NCBI GenBank assembly: GCA_021777365.1
Contig: JAJYDP010000013.1
Location: 1-19,293 of the forward strand
Direction: 5' to 3'
DNA from: Chloroflexota bacterium
GTDB taxonomy: Bacteria > Chloroflexota > Limnocylindria > Limnocylindrales > CSP1-4
DNA: 19,293 nt
Shown: one piece after another, positions 1 to 6,373 of the stretch
How positions within the stretch are numbered: the first letter of the stretch is position 1
Layout of the letters: the number at the start of each line of letters is the position of its first letter
The notes under the pieces: generated by a model
What the model was told of the DNA's origin: nothing
Database searches by the model: none
The model's input: only the letters and a program-made list of their open reading frames with translations
Position numbers and translations under genes: made by a program

Positions 1-489
1 CTCCACGTCCCAGCCGACCCGCTCGAGGACCGCGTGGCGCCCGGCGGCCAGCGCGACCGTGTTCGCCAGGCCCGCGCCGGTCGGCAGGCCGAAGCTGGCG
101 CCGGCCGGCAGCCCGAGCAGGTCGAGCATCCACTCGCCGGCGACCTGCTCGGCGGCGGCCGCGGCGGGGGAGCTGGCGTGCAGGGCCCCGTTCTGCGCCC
201 ACGCGGCGGTCAGCCAGTCCGCGGCCAGCGCCGCGGGCAGTGCGCCACCGATCACGAACCCGAAGTAGCGTGGCCCGGCCGACGCCACCAGTCCCGGCTC
301 GACGTCGCGTGCCAGCCGCTCGACCACCGCCCACGGATCCTCGCCGCCCTCGGGCAGGGGCGCGCGGAGCCGGTCCGCGACCGCGGCGGCATCCTCGAAC
401 GGCCCGACGTGGCGGTCCGGCAGGTCCTGCAGGAACGCCGCTGCGACGTCCGCCGTCCGGTGCAGCAGATCGCGGTTCGAGTCCGCCAT
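1..489 (-). CDS. PLP-dependent (group II) decarboxylase family protein, C-terminus outside window
   Basis: The reading frame opens at an ATG at 487-489, with a GGAGGGG ribosome site about 8 nt upstream, and runs off the left edge after 163 codons. Visible stretches such as GPRYFGFVIGG, the AADWLTAAWAQNGALHASSP block, AGEWMLDLLGLP and LPTGAGLANTVALAAGRHAV are typical of the N-terminal third of the aromatic-L-amino-acid/glutamate decarboxylase-like fold-type I PLP enzymes. These enzymes decarboxylate an amino acid using a lysine-bound pyridoxal phosphate. The PLP lysine and the substrate-pocket residues lie beyond the edge, so neither substrate nor activity can be read. Many members in high-G+C bacteria are annotated only as 'pyridoxal-dependent decarboxylase'. 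It follows a minus-strand secreted-protein gene but is separated from it by a hairpin, so it is probably its own transcription unit. Confidence 0.85.
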   Translation of the reverse strand, partial: MADSNRDLLHRTADVAAAFLQDLPDRHVGPFEDAAAVADRLRAPLPEGGEDPWAVVERLARDVEPGLVASAGPRYFGFVIGGALPAALAADWLTAAWAQNGALHASSPAAAAAEQVAGEWMLDLLGLPAGASFGLPTGAGLANTVALAAGRHAVLERVGWDVE

Positions 490-576
490 GGTGCCATCCC
501 CTCCAGTGCGCCCGGCATTATCCCACCGGCTCCCTGGCGGCCGGCGAGAATCGAGCGGCCCGTGCCGGGACGACAC

Positions 577-610
577 GAACCGGCGGCCCCCCGGAGGGGA
601 CCGCCGGTTC
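577..610 (-). terminator. Hairpin downstream of the secreted-protein gene
   Basis: A perfect 10-bp inverted repeat (GAACCGGCGG at 577-586, CCGCCGGTTC at 601-610) is extended by four inner C-G pairs with one bulged A. It starts 26 bp after the stop of the minus-strand gene ending at 637. There is no T-tract on either side, so it is either a high-G+C-style intrinsic terminator or a 3'-end stabiliser. It is placed on the minus strand because both flanking genes run that way. Confidence 0.55.
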
Positions 611-636
611 GGCGCGGAGGATGGTCGCGAGTCGGA

Positions 637-1410
637 CTAGCGGAGCCGGATCGCCACGCGGAGCGCATCCGCGCGGGCATCCAGCAGCTGCGCCCGGGCG
701 CGCAGGACGGCGGTCTGGGCGCGGACCAGGACCGGGCGCGCCTGGTGCGCGTCGTACTCGGCGGGGGTCAGTGCCAGGACCCGGGCGGAGAGCCCGGACA
801 CGTCGGAGGCGGCCGCCGAGACGGAGCGGTTCATGGCCGCCAGGGCGTCGGCGGCGGCGCTCGTGTTGCGGCCCTTCGCCGCCGCGGCCTGGATGCGCGC
901 CTCCAGCCGCGGGCTCACCGTGCCGGTGTAGCGCGCGACCGCGGCGCTCACCGCGTCTGCCTGCGAGACGAGGGCCACCTGGCGGGCAGCCAGGGCGAAC
1001 ACCCGGTACTGGCTGACGATCGCCTGGAGGTCACCCTGCACGGCGGAGAGCGAGGTCTCCCCATCGAGCGTCGTCTTGACGCTGTTCAGTCCGCTCGTGT
1101 CGTTGGAGAGGATGGCGGCCAGCGCGGACCGGTCGCCGGACGTGAGGACCTTGCTGTCCTGGACCCGGGCGTCGGCCTTCGTCAGGTAGTCCAGGCGCTG
1201 ACCGATCATGCAGTCACCGAGGGCGATCCCGTTGGCGGCCGTCTCCGACGCCTTGTACGCGGCCTGGTCGGCAGCGCAGGGACCCGTGTGGGTGACGGTG
1301 GTGCTGGTGCTGCCCGCGGCCGCCACCGGGGCCACGGCGCCCAGCAGCGCGCCGGTGACCAGGACGGCGCCGCCGAGGGTGGCGGCGAGGATGCGGAGGC
1401 GTGTCGACAT
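637..1410 (-). CDS. Secreted, alanine-rich helical protein of unknown function
   Basis: A protein of 257 residues with a classic Sec signal peptide: Arg/Thr-rich n-region (MSTRLRILAATLGG), hydrophobic core and an APVAAAG cleavage region. There is no lipobox. The mature part is Ala/Ser/Asp-rich, predicted mostly helical, with two cysteines in the first third (GPCAADQ and GDCMIG) that could form a disulfide. I recognise no named family, only that such extracytoplasmic helical proteins are common in high-G+C bacteria. An ATG 15 nt upstream (1425) is in frame, but the ATG at 1410 has a GGAG 9 nt before it whereas the upstream one has no ribosome site, so 1410 is preferred. It is transcribed divergently from the cytochrome b operon across a repeat-containing gap. 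Confidence 0.75.
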   Translation of the reverse strand: MSTRLRILAATLGGAVLVTGALLGAVAPVAAAGSTSTTVTHTGPCAADQAAYKASETAANGIALGDCMIGQRLDYLTKADARVQDSKVLTSGDRSALAAILSNDTSGLNSVKTTLDGETSLSAVQGDLQAIVSQYRVFALAARQVALVSQADAVSAAVARYTGTVSPRLEARIQAAAAKGRNTSAAADALAAMNRSVSAAASDVSGLSARVLALTPAEYDAHQARPVLVRAQTAVLRARAQLLDARADALRVAIRLR

Positions 1411-1486
1411 CTCGGTGGTCTCCATGCGTTGCGAGGTTGATGCCGCCGAGTCTGTCGGGGCCGGATCAAGACGGCATCAAGAGCGG

Positions 1487-1584
1487 CCCGCATCGGCGGA
1501 TTCGCGCCGCCCGCATCGGGATCCGCGCGGCCCGCATCGGGATCCGCGCGGCCCACGTCGGCGGATTCGCCCGGCCCGCATTGG
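1487..1584. promoter_or_regulatory. Five helically phased direct repeats in a divergent intergenic region
   Basis: The decamer CCCGCATCGG occurs at 1487, 1510 and 1531, with close variants CCCACGTCGG at 1552 and CCCGCATTGG at 1575. Start-to-start spacing is 23, 21, 21 and 23 bp, about two helical turns each, so all copies face the same side of the DNA. Spacer sequences are related too: the two outer spacers contain CGGCGGATTCGC and the two inner ones GGGATCCGCGCGG. The array lies between the divergent secreted-protein and cytochrome b genes. Phased direct repeats are typical of cooperative binding by OmpR/PhoB-like or other dimeric regulators; the regulator here is unknown. A neutral tandem repeat is the alternative. 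Confidence 0.6.
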
Positions 1585-1677
1585 AGGTTTCCCATCCTCG
1601 CCTGAGGCGCACCCCGGGGCCGGGTCGGTAGCGTGACGCGACACCCGGCGATCGCCGGCTGCGCAGCGAGGACCCGC

Positions 1678-2436
1678 GTGCCACGCATCGACCATCTCAC
1701 GTCGCGCCACGTCCCGCCGGCCTACAGCGGGCTGCCGGGCCCCGTGCGGATCGCCGCCCGGGGGCTCGCGGCGCTGGCGATCGGGATCGCGGTCGGCGCC
1801 ACGTTCCCCGGCGCCATGCGCCTGGTCGGCCAGGCGGTCGCGCTCGCGCCGGAACGGCTCGCCTGGTACGGCGTGCGCGTCACGGGGTTCCTTGCCTGGT
1901 TCGCGCTGGCCGGGTCGGTCCTCTACGGCCTCCTCCTGTCGACCGGCCTGCTCGACACGATCACGCATCGCGCCATGAACCTCCGCCTCCACCGCGACCT
2001 GGCGCTCGTCGCCCTGGGGCTGTCCGCGGCACACGGCCTGCTCCTCCTCGCGGATCGGTCGTTCCCGTTCACGCTGCGCTCCATCGTCGTGCCCTTCGCC
2101 TCGCCCTACGCCCCGGTAGCCGTGGGCGCGGGGCAGCTCGCCGCATACCTGGTCGCCGGCATCACCGCCAGCTACTACGTCCGGGGGCGGATCGGCCTGC
2201 GCACGTGGCGGCTCATCCACTACCTGACGTTCGCCGCCTTCGTCGGGGTGGCCGTCCACGGGATCGCCTCCGGGTCCGACACGCGGGCGTCCTGGGCAAC
2301 CTGGTGCTACCTCGCGCCGGCGGCGGGTGCGGTCTTCCTGGCCACCTATCGCCTGGTCGTCGCCCTGGCCGGCAGGCGCCCGGCTTCCGGCTCGACGCGC
2401 GTCCTCGTCCCCGGCCGGACTCCCCGGCCATCGTGA
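1678..2436 (+). CDS. Ferric-reductase-like transmembrane cytochrome b
   Basis: A 252-residue membrane protein with about six hydrophobic segments. Two histidine pairs, H105/H119 (LHRDLAL, AAHGLLL) and H181/H194 (IHYLTF, AVHGI), sit 13-14 residues apart, as expected for b-heme ligands in the ferric reductase-like transmembrane domain (YedZ/MsrQ and FRE/NOX relatives). It has no C-terminal FAD/NAD domain, so electrons must come from a partner. The next gene, 31 bp downstream, is a NuoF-like flavoprotein followed by a ferredoxin, which supplies that role. The GTG at 1678 is chosen because GAGG lies 6 nt upstream; an in-frame GTG at 1633 would add 15 residues without a clear ribosome site. The natural acceptor is not evident; the heme arrangement and the operon are the firm parts. 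Confidence 0.82.
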   Translation: MPRIDHLTSRHVPPAYSGLPGPVRIAARGLAALAIGIAVGATFPGAMRLVGQAVALAPERLAWYGVRVTGFLAWFALAGSVLYGLLLSTGLLDTITHRAMNLRLHRDLALVALGLSAAHGLLLLADRSFPFTLRSIVVPFASPYAPVAVGAGQLAAYLVAGITASYYVRGRIGLRTWRLIHYLTFAAFVGVAVHGIASGSDTRASWATWCYLAPAAGAVFLATYRLVVALAGRRPASGSTRVLVPGRTPRPS

Positions 2437-2467
2437 CCGCCGCGGGACGCGACCGGGGGCCGGCGGC

Positions 2468-3841
2468 ATGACCGGGTCCATCGCGCACGACGCACCGTCC
2501 ACGGCGCTCCGCGTGCTGGCCGGGCCGCCGCCCGGGGCCGGCCCGGAACGCCACGTCGACCACCTGGCCCGGCTCGGCGCGCTGCCGCCCGCGCGGGACC
2601 TGCGTGACGTCATCCCCGTGCTCGAGGCGAGCGGGCTGCTCGGACGCGGGGGCGCCGCGTTCCCGGTCGGCCGAAAGTGGCGTGCCGTCGCCGAGCGGTC
2701 CGCGGGGGACGCGGTGGTGGTGGTGAACGGCGCCGAGGGCGAGCCGCGCAGCGCCAAGGACCGGGCGCTCATGGAGCACCGGCCGCACCTCGTGCTCGAC
2801 GGCGCGCTCGCCGCGGCCTCCGCGGTGGGGGCACGCGAGATCGTCCTGTACGTCGGCAGCGAGCACGTCGCCGCCCAGCGCGCGCTTGCGCAGGCGGTCG
2901 GCGAACGCGAGCGCGAGATCGGCGTCCACGTGCGCCTGGTCACGCCGCCCGTCAGCTACGTGGCCGGCGAGGCGACTGCGGCGATCCACTGCATCGATCG
3001 CGGAGACGCCCGCCCGACTTTCCCCGACGTGCGGCCGCACGAGCGTGGCGTGGGTGGGCGACCGACCCTGGTCCAGAACGCGGAGAGCCTGGCCCACGCG
3101 GCCCTCATCGCGCGCTTCGGTGACGCGTGGTACCGGACCGCGGGGCGGGGCCCCACGCGCGGGACCGCGCTGGTGACCGTGACGGGGCTCGGCGGCCGCA
3201 TGGCCGTCCGCGAGATCGAGTACGGCACCACCGTCGCCGAGGTGGCCGGGCTCGTCGGCGCGGCGCTGGCCGGGACGAGCGTCCGCGGGGCGCGCTCGCG
3301 CGGCGCGAACCCCGGAGGAAGCATGCGTGCGCGTGCCGGCCTGGCGCCCGGTCTCGGCGCAGTACCCCGCGCGGGCGAGGACCGGGGCCCGGGTGCCGTC
3401 CTCCTGGGCGGCTACTTCGGCGGCTGGGCCGCCCTCGACGACGTCCGGGACGCCCCGCTCGACCCGGCCGTGCTCCGCGAACACGACCTCGCCTTCGGCT
3501 GCGGCGTCCTGTCGTTCGCCGGCGCCGGAACGTGCGGCGTGCGGGCAACCGCCGAGATCATGGGCTACATGGCCGCGGAGAGCGCGGCCCAGTGCGGGCC
3601 ATGCGTGTTCGGGCTGGCGGCGATCGCCGAGGCGCTGCGGCGGCTTGCGCAGGGCACTGCCGGGGACGGCGAGCTCGACCGGATCGAGCACTGGGCCGGC
3701 CTGGTCGAGGGCCGCGGCGCCTGCCACCACCCGGACGGAGCGATCGGCCTGCTGCGCACCGCGCTGCCGGTCTTCGAGGCGGAGTTCGCCCGGCACCAGG
3801 CCCGCCAGGGCTGCTCGGCCCTGCCGGTGAAGGCGGCCTGA
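2468..3841 (+). CDS. NuoF-like NADH:flavin/Fe-S oxidoreductase subunit (stand-alone)
   Basis: A 457-residue homologue of the 51-kDa NADH-binding subunit of complex I, here outside any nuo operon. GRGGAAFP (59-66) and NGAEGEP (87-93) are the glycine-rich FMN/NADH-binding elements of the family. A region with the SLBB position follows, containing a Gly/Arg-rich insert around 275-305. The C-terminal Fe-S helical bundle has ESAAQCGPC (C376, C379) and GACHH (C419). Complex I NuoF has ESCGxCxPC plus a distant Cys, so the first ligand is Ala here; C345 or C356 just upstream might substitute. Its likely job is to pass electrons from NAD(P)H to the adjacent ferredoxin and cytochrome b. The ATG at 2468 follows a weak GGGGG-rich ribosome site; longer in-frame starts would overlap the cytochrome gene heavily. 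Confidence 0.85.
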   Translation: MTGSIAHDAPSTALRVLAGPPPGAGPERHVDHLARLGALPPARDLRDVIPVLEASGLLGRGGAAFPVGRKWRAVAERSAGDAVVVVNGAEGEPRSAKDRALMEHRPHLVLDGALAAASAVGAREIVLYVGSEHVAAQRALAQAVGEREREIGVHVRLVTPPVSYVAGEATAAIHCIDRGDARPTFPDVRPHERGVGGRPTLVQNAESLAHAALIARFGDAWYRTAGRGPTRGTALVTVTGLGGRMAVREIEYGTTVAEVAGLVGAALAGTSVRGARSRGANPGGSMRARAGLAPGLGAVPRAGEDRGPGAVLLGGYFGGWAALDDVRDAPLDPAVLREHDLAFGCGVLSFAGAGTCGVRATAEIMGYMAAESAAQCGPCVFGLAAIAEALRRLAQGTAGDGELDRIEHWAGLVEGRGACHHPDGAIGLLRTALPVFEAEFARHQARQGCSALPVKAA

Positions 3842-3843
3842 CG

Positions 3844-4104
3844 ATGGCGGAGCGACTGCGACTCGACCCGATCCGCTGCGACGGGTACGGGATGTGCGCC
3901 GAGGTGCTCCCCGAGCTCGTCACGCTCGACGACTGGGGCTACCCGATCATCGTCGACGGTCCGATCCCGCGCCACCTGCTCGCCCACGCCCGGCGCGCGG
4001 TCGAGGTGTGCCCGGTCCTGGCGCTCCGGCTCCAGCGGGTGGAGGCCGGCGGTCAGGGTGCGTCGGGCGCCGGCAGCGGCCAGGTCACGACCGGCGGTTC
4101 CTGA
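3844..4104 (+). CDS. Small CX5C...CP ferredoxin
   Basis: An 86-residue protein starting two bases after the NuoF-like stop, so almost surely translationally coupled. C12 and C18 form a CX5C motif (RCDGYGMC) and C56-P57 forms the distal CP. This three-cysteine pattern is that of the single-cluster [3Fe-4S]-type ferredoxins common in actinobacteria, often partners of P450s or oxidoreductases. The YGMC tetrad matches the consensus better than a [4Fe-4S] ferredoxin would. A basic, glycine-rich tail of about 20 residues follows the fold. Context makes it an electron shuttle between the NuoF-like flavoprotein and the membrane cytochrome b; the order of transfer is inference. A strong hairpin 39 bp past the stop closes the operon. 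Confidence 0.85.
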   Translation: MAERLRLDPIRCDGYGMCAEVLPELVTLDDWGYPIIVDGPIPRHLLAHARRAVEVCPVLALRLQRVEAGGQGASGAGSGQVTTGGS

Positions 4105-4143
4105 GCGGCCTCCCGCGGTCACGCCCTACCGACGCCGCGCCTT

Positions 4144-4169
4144 CGCCCGGTGCCATCCAGCACCGGGCG
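4144..4169 (+). terminator. Hairpin ending the cytochrome b/NuoF/ferredoxin operon
   Basis: Perfect 10-bp inverted repeat, CGCCCGGTGC and GCACCGGGCG, around a six-base loop. It begins 39 bp after the ferredoxin stop and 88 bp before the next start. There is no T-run after it. The position between two plus-strand transcription units makes termination the simplest reading. Confidence 0.6.
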
Positions 4170-4257
4170 GAACCCACGGGCGGCGCATGGCGTCCTCCCG
4201 CTGCACGGGGCCGCGCACGTGCGGACCCGGGCCGCATCCGGAACGGGAGATGTCGTG

Positions 4258-4947
4258 ATGAGTGCTGCTCAACGGTTCCTGGGTCTCGGGATCACGATCG
4301 GCCTCGTGGGGGGGCTGCTGGTCGGGCTGACCCTCGTCCGGCCGGGGGCCGCGCGGGCCACCACACCCTCCCCCGCACCGGTGGCGGGCCAGGGTGTGCT
4401 CGGCGATCCGGTCGGCGACACCGTCGTCAGCGGCACCTCGGTCGCCGGCGGTGCCGCCACCGGAACCGTCACCAGTGGCGTCGGCGTCGCGCAGTCCGGC
4501 GCCCCTCAGACCGGTGTCGCGCAGTCCGGCACCGCCATCGCCTACCCGTACCCGGTCTACGCCGGGAACCCCGGGCTCGCGCCCGACAACACCATCGTCG
4601 TCACCGGCGTGGGCCAGGCGCAGATGCGCGCCGACGGCTCCGACCGGGCGAGCGCGGAGCGGATCGCGATCGCGGCCGCCATGGCCGATGCGAGGACCCA
4701 GGCGGACGCCATCGCCGCCGCCGGCGGGCTCTCGATCGGCGGGGTGCTCTCGGTGAGCGCCGCGGTGTCGCCCGCGTACGGGCCGATGCCCATGGCCGCC
4801 GATGGGTCCGGCGCGGTGTGTCCGGCACGGGCTCCCACGGCCACCGGCGCCCCCGGACCGGCGACGGTCCCGGAGCCGGCCTGCCCGCCCATCGAGTACC
4901 AGCCCAGCCTCACCGCATCGGTGACGGTCGCGTACCGCGTCGGCTGA
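4258..4947 (+). CDS. Secreted SIMPL-domain (DUF541-like) protein
   Basis: A 229-residue protein with an N-terminal signal sequence or anchor (residues 5-28; the n-region is short) followed by a Gly/Ala/Thr/Val-rich low-complexity linker containing a duplicated GVAQSG (nucleotide repeat near 4480-4530). From about residue 111 the pattern TIVVTGVGQAQ, an Ala-rich helix with ADARTQADAIAAAGG, then GGVLSVSAA and a final TASVTVAYRV strand match the SIMPL fold. SIMPL proteins are extracytoplasmic and include periplasmic stress-related proteins; the biochemical role is unknown. C190 and C214 may form a disulfide. The ATG at 4258 has GGGAG 8 nt upstream. Longer in-frame starts would run into the hairpin at 4144-4169 and remove the signal peptide from the N-terminus, so they are rejected. 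Confidence 0.75.
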   Translation: MSAAQRFLGLGITIGLVGGLLVGLTLVRPGAARATTPSPAPVAGQGVLGDPVGDTVVSGTSVAGGAATGTVTSGVGVAQSGAPQTGVAQSGTAIAYPYPVYAGNPGLAPDNTIVVTGVGQAQMRADGSDRASAERIAIAAAMADARTQADAIAAAGGLSIGGVLSVSAAVSPAYGPMPMAADGSGAVCPARAPTATGAPGPATVPEPACPPIEYQPSLTASVTVAYRVG

Positions 4948-5024
4948 CCGAGGCCGCCCGGTGCGACAATGGCCCGACCCGCGTGCGCGACGCGGGATCC
5001 GTCAGCCCGAGCGAGGTGGCGAGC

Positions 5025-5315
5025 ATGATGTACTGGTGGTTCGGCCCCGGGCACGTCGGCTGGATCGGGCTCATCGTCGGCGGGCTGATCTGGATCCTCG
5101 TGGTCGCGCTGTTCGTCGCCCTGATCGTGCGGCTCGTGCGCGGACCGCGCCGGGGCTACTGGATGCCCGGGCCGCCACCCGGATGGGGGCAGCCGATCCA
5201 GCCAGACGATCCCGAGCAGGTCCTGCGCACCCGCTTCGCTCGCGGCGAGATCGGGCCCGAGGAGTTCCAGCAGCGCCTCGACGTGCTGCGCCGCACCCGG
5301 CCGCCCCAGGGCTGA
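5025..5315 (+). CDS. Small membrane protein with C-terminal SHOCT domain
   Basis: A 96-residue protein starting at the first of two adjacent ATGs, with AGG 8 nt upstream. One hydrophobic helix (about 10-37) is followed by a short basic stretch (RGPRRGY), a Pro/Gly-rich linker, and from about 64 the pattern DPEQVLRTRFARGEIGPEEF. This is the short C-terminal (SHOCT) domain, in which a Leu-Arg-x-Arg-x-Ala-x-Gly-Glu-Ile helix pairs with a second short helix. SHOCT is thought to be an oligomerisation or docking module of membrane and cytosolic proteins; no enzymatic role is known. It follows the SIMPL gene by 77 bp and may share its transcript. A possible GACAAT -10 lies at 4965-4970, but the -35 is poor. 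Confidence 0.82.
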   Translation: MMYWWFGPGHVGWIGLIVGGLIWILVVALFVALIVRLVRGPRRGYWMPGPPPGWGQPIQPDDPEQVLRTRFARGEIGPEEFQQRLDVLRRTRPPQG

Positions 5316-5403
5316 CGGGCGCGACGGCCCTGGGCGGCGCCTCCCCAGAGCAGACGAGCGCCACCCGCGCTCACCGGCGCCGGTCATCCCACGGTCGCCC
5401 GGC

Positions 5404-5568
5404 TCAGCGGCCCGTCGGCTGCTGCGCCTCCGTCGCCTGGCGCACCGCCCGGCCCACGAGATCGAGCAGCGGCGCCAGCTGACCGATGAGCTGGGCGTTC
5501 TCACCGTAGATCGCGAGGCTGGTGCCCTGGAGCACCTTCGCCGCGGATTCGACGATCTCGCGGTCGCG
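5404..5568 (-). pseudogene. Coding-like remnant directly after the stop of the Pro-rich-tailed protein
   Basis: A 55-codon stretch with strong third-position G/C bias reads DREIVESAAKVLQGTSLAIY and on through GENAQLIGQLAPLLDLVGRA to a TGA at 5404-5406. It has the look of a conserved amphipathic C-terminus. It lies in the same frame as the upstream minus-strand gene but is cut off from it by the TGA at 5569-5571. No ATG exists; the only internal candidate is a GTG at 5533-5535, giving a 43-residue peptide with no clear ribosome site. Either it is a short gene with a non-standard start, the tail of a gene whose front was lost, or the end of a longer protein interrupted by a nonsense mutation. 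Function unknown. Confidence 0.5.
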
Positions 5569-6084
5569 TCAGGGCGCGGTCGTGCCGGTCGTCGGGGGAG
5601 CTGCGGGACTGCTCGTGGGAGGCACAGTCGGCGGTGCCGGGGTGGGCGACGGCCGCGGCGTGGGGGCCGGCGAGGGCGACGGGGTGGGCGCCGGAGTGGG
5701 CGATCGCGTCGGGCTGGGGCGAGGCGTGCGGGTCGGCCTTGGCGTGGGTGTCGGCGTGGGTGGCGTCGACGGTCCCGTGGCTGCAGAGGGAAGTGCCGAG
5801 GCCGCGCCGGGTGCCGTGCTGGCGCCGAGCACGCCGATGGCCCCGGGCGATCCGGCGACTCCCGGTGTGGCCGCCGCCGACGCACCGGCCGAGGCTCCCG
5901 CCGATGCGCCCACGGTGCCCGCAGGCCCGGCCGGCGCGCCGGAGCCGCTCAGGTCGGGCAGCGACACCAGCGCGAACCCCACGAGCACCACGATGAAGAC
6001 GATGAGCATGATCGACGTGCCCCGTGCGGGCTCGTCGAAGAGGCTGGTCCCCGACGACGCGCGCGGGCTCCGGCCTGCCATCAT
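5569..6084 (-). CDS. Single-pass membrane protein with Pro/Thr/Ser-rich extracytoplasmic tail
   Basis: A 171-residue protein. About 25 polar residues precede one strongly hydrophobic helix (IMLIVFIVVLVGFALVSL). Beyond it is an Ala/Gly/Ser-rich stretch and then a long run of Pro-Thr/Pro-Ser dipeptides to the C-terminus. Such tails in high-G+C bacteria span the wall or are glycosylated; no enzymatic domain is visible. The first of two adjacent ATGs (6082-6084) is used; GGGGG lies about 8 nt upstream. The matching DNA (about 5630-5770) is a low-complexity G/T-biased strand and is prone to slippage. It is divergent from the CpaF-RidA gene. The family is not recognised; the one-helix plus disordered tail layout resembles the gene at 14941-15588. 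Confidence 0.68.
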   Translation of the reverse strand: MMAGRSPRASSGTSLFDEPARGTSIMLIVFIVVLVGFALVSLPDLSGSGAPAGPAGTVGASAGASAGASAAATPGVAGSPGAIGVLGASTAPGAASALPSAATGPSTPPTPTPTPRPTRTPRPSPTRSPTPAPTPSPSPAPTPRPSPTPAPPTVPPTSSPAAPPTTGTTAP

Positions 6085-6213
6085 CGCCGGCCCCCGCGGA
6101 GCCAGCCGAGGCAGGCACTGGCTGCTGTGTTCGAAGTCTTCACCGGCGCCATCATGCCATGGTCCACGATCGCCCAGCTCAAGCTGCCACTTGGCGCGCC
6201 ATCGCCGGGAACT

Positions 6214-6264
6214 ACCGGTGGAACCGGTTCTCTCCGAGCGCCCTGCCCCCGGGTACTCCCGGGG
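6214..6264. promoter_or_regulatory. Cluster of small palindromes upstream of the CpaF-RidA promoter
   Basis: ACCGGT occurs twice, 9 bp apart (6214 and 6223), the second inside the 10-bp palindrome GAACCGGTTC (6221-6230). A separate inverted repeat, CCCCGGG-TACT-CCCGGGG, occupies 6247-6264 and ends two bases before the -35 box. These are possible operator sites in the gap between the two divergent genes. Random palindromes are frequent in G+C-rich DNA, so support is modest. Confidence 0.3.
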
Positions 6265-6266
6265 CC

Positions 6267-6294
6267 TTGCCCGCAGCCACTGGTACGGTATGCT
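6267..6294 (+). promoter_or_regulatory. Sigma-70-like promoter of the CpaF-RidA gene
   Basis: TTGCCC (6267-6272), a 16-bp spacer and TATGCT (6289-6294) give 4/6 matches to each consensus hexamer. The predicted start of transcription near 6300 leaves a leader of about 70 nt. The -10 and the four bases after it (TATGCTCGCG) recur exactly at 8285-8294 in front of the next plus-strand unit. Confidence 0.5.
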
Positions 6295-6373
6295 CGCGAC
6301 CGGATGACGGTCGCGGAGCCCTGCCACGGCCGGGCCGGCGTCCCGTCGCAGACTCCGGGGGATCACACCGACC

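Noticed and set aside
34..1440. Plus-strand open frame of 468 codons
   Set aside because: Arg/Gly/Ala-rich shadow of the minus-strand decarboxylase and secreted-protein genes, which show real signal-peptide and family motifs.
1487..1584. Reading the direct repeats as a CRISPR array
   Set aside because: Units are 21-23 bp with related rather than unique spacers of 11-13 bp, and no cas genes are present.
1477..3796. Long minus-strand open frames over the cytochrome b/NuoF region
   Set aside because: Composed of Arg/Pro/Gly-rich sequence opposite two clearly recognisable plus-strand genes; typical of antisense frames in G+C-rich DNA.
5630..5770. G/T-biased low-complexity tract as a regulatory or structured RNA element
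   Set aside because: It is the antisense of the Pro-Thr/Pro-Ser codon repeats of the minus-strand membrane protein, which explains the pattern.
6120..6190. Minus-strand promoter for the gene at 5569-6084 (TTGAGC with CATGAT)
   Set aside because: The spacing would be 20 bp, outside the usual range, so I do not claim it.
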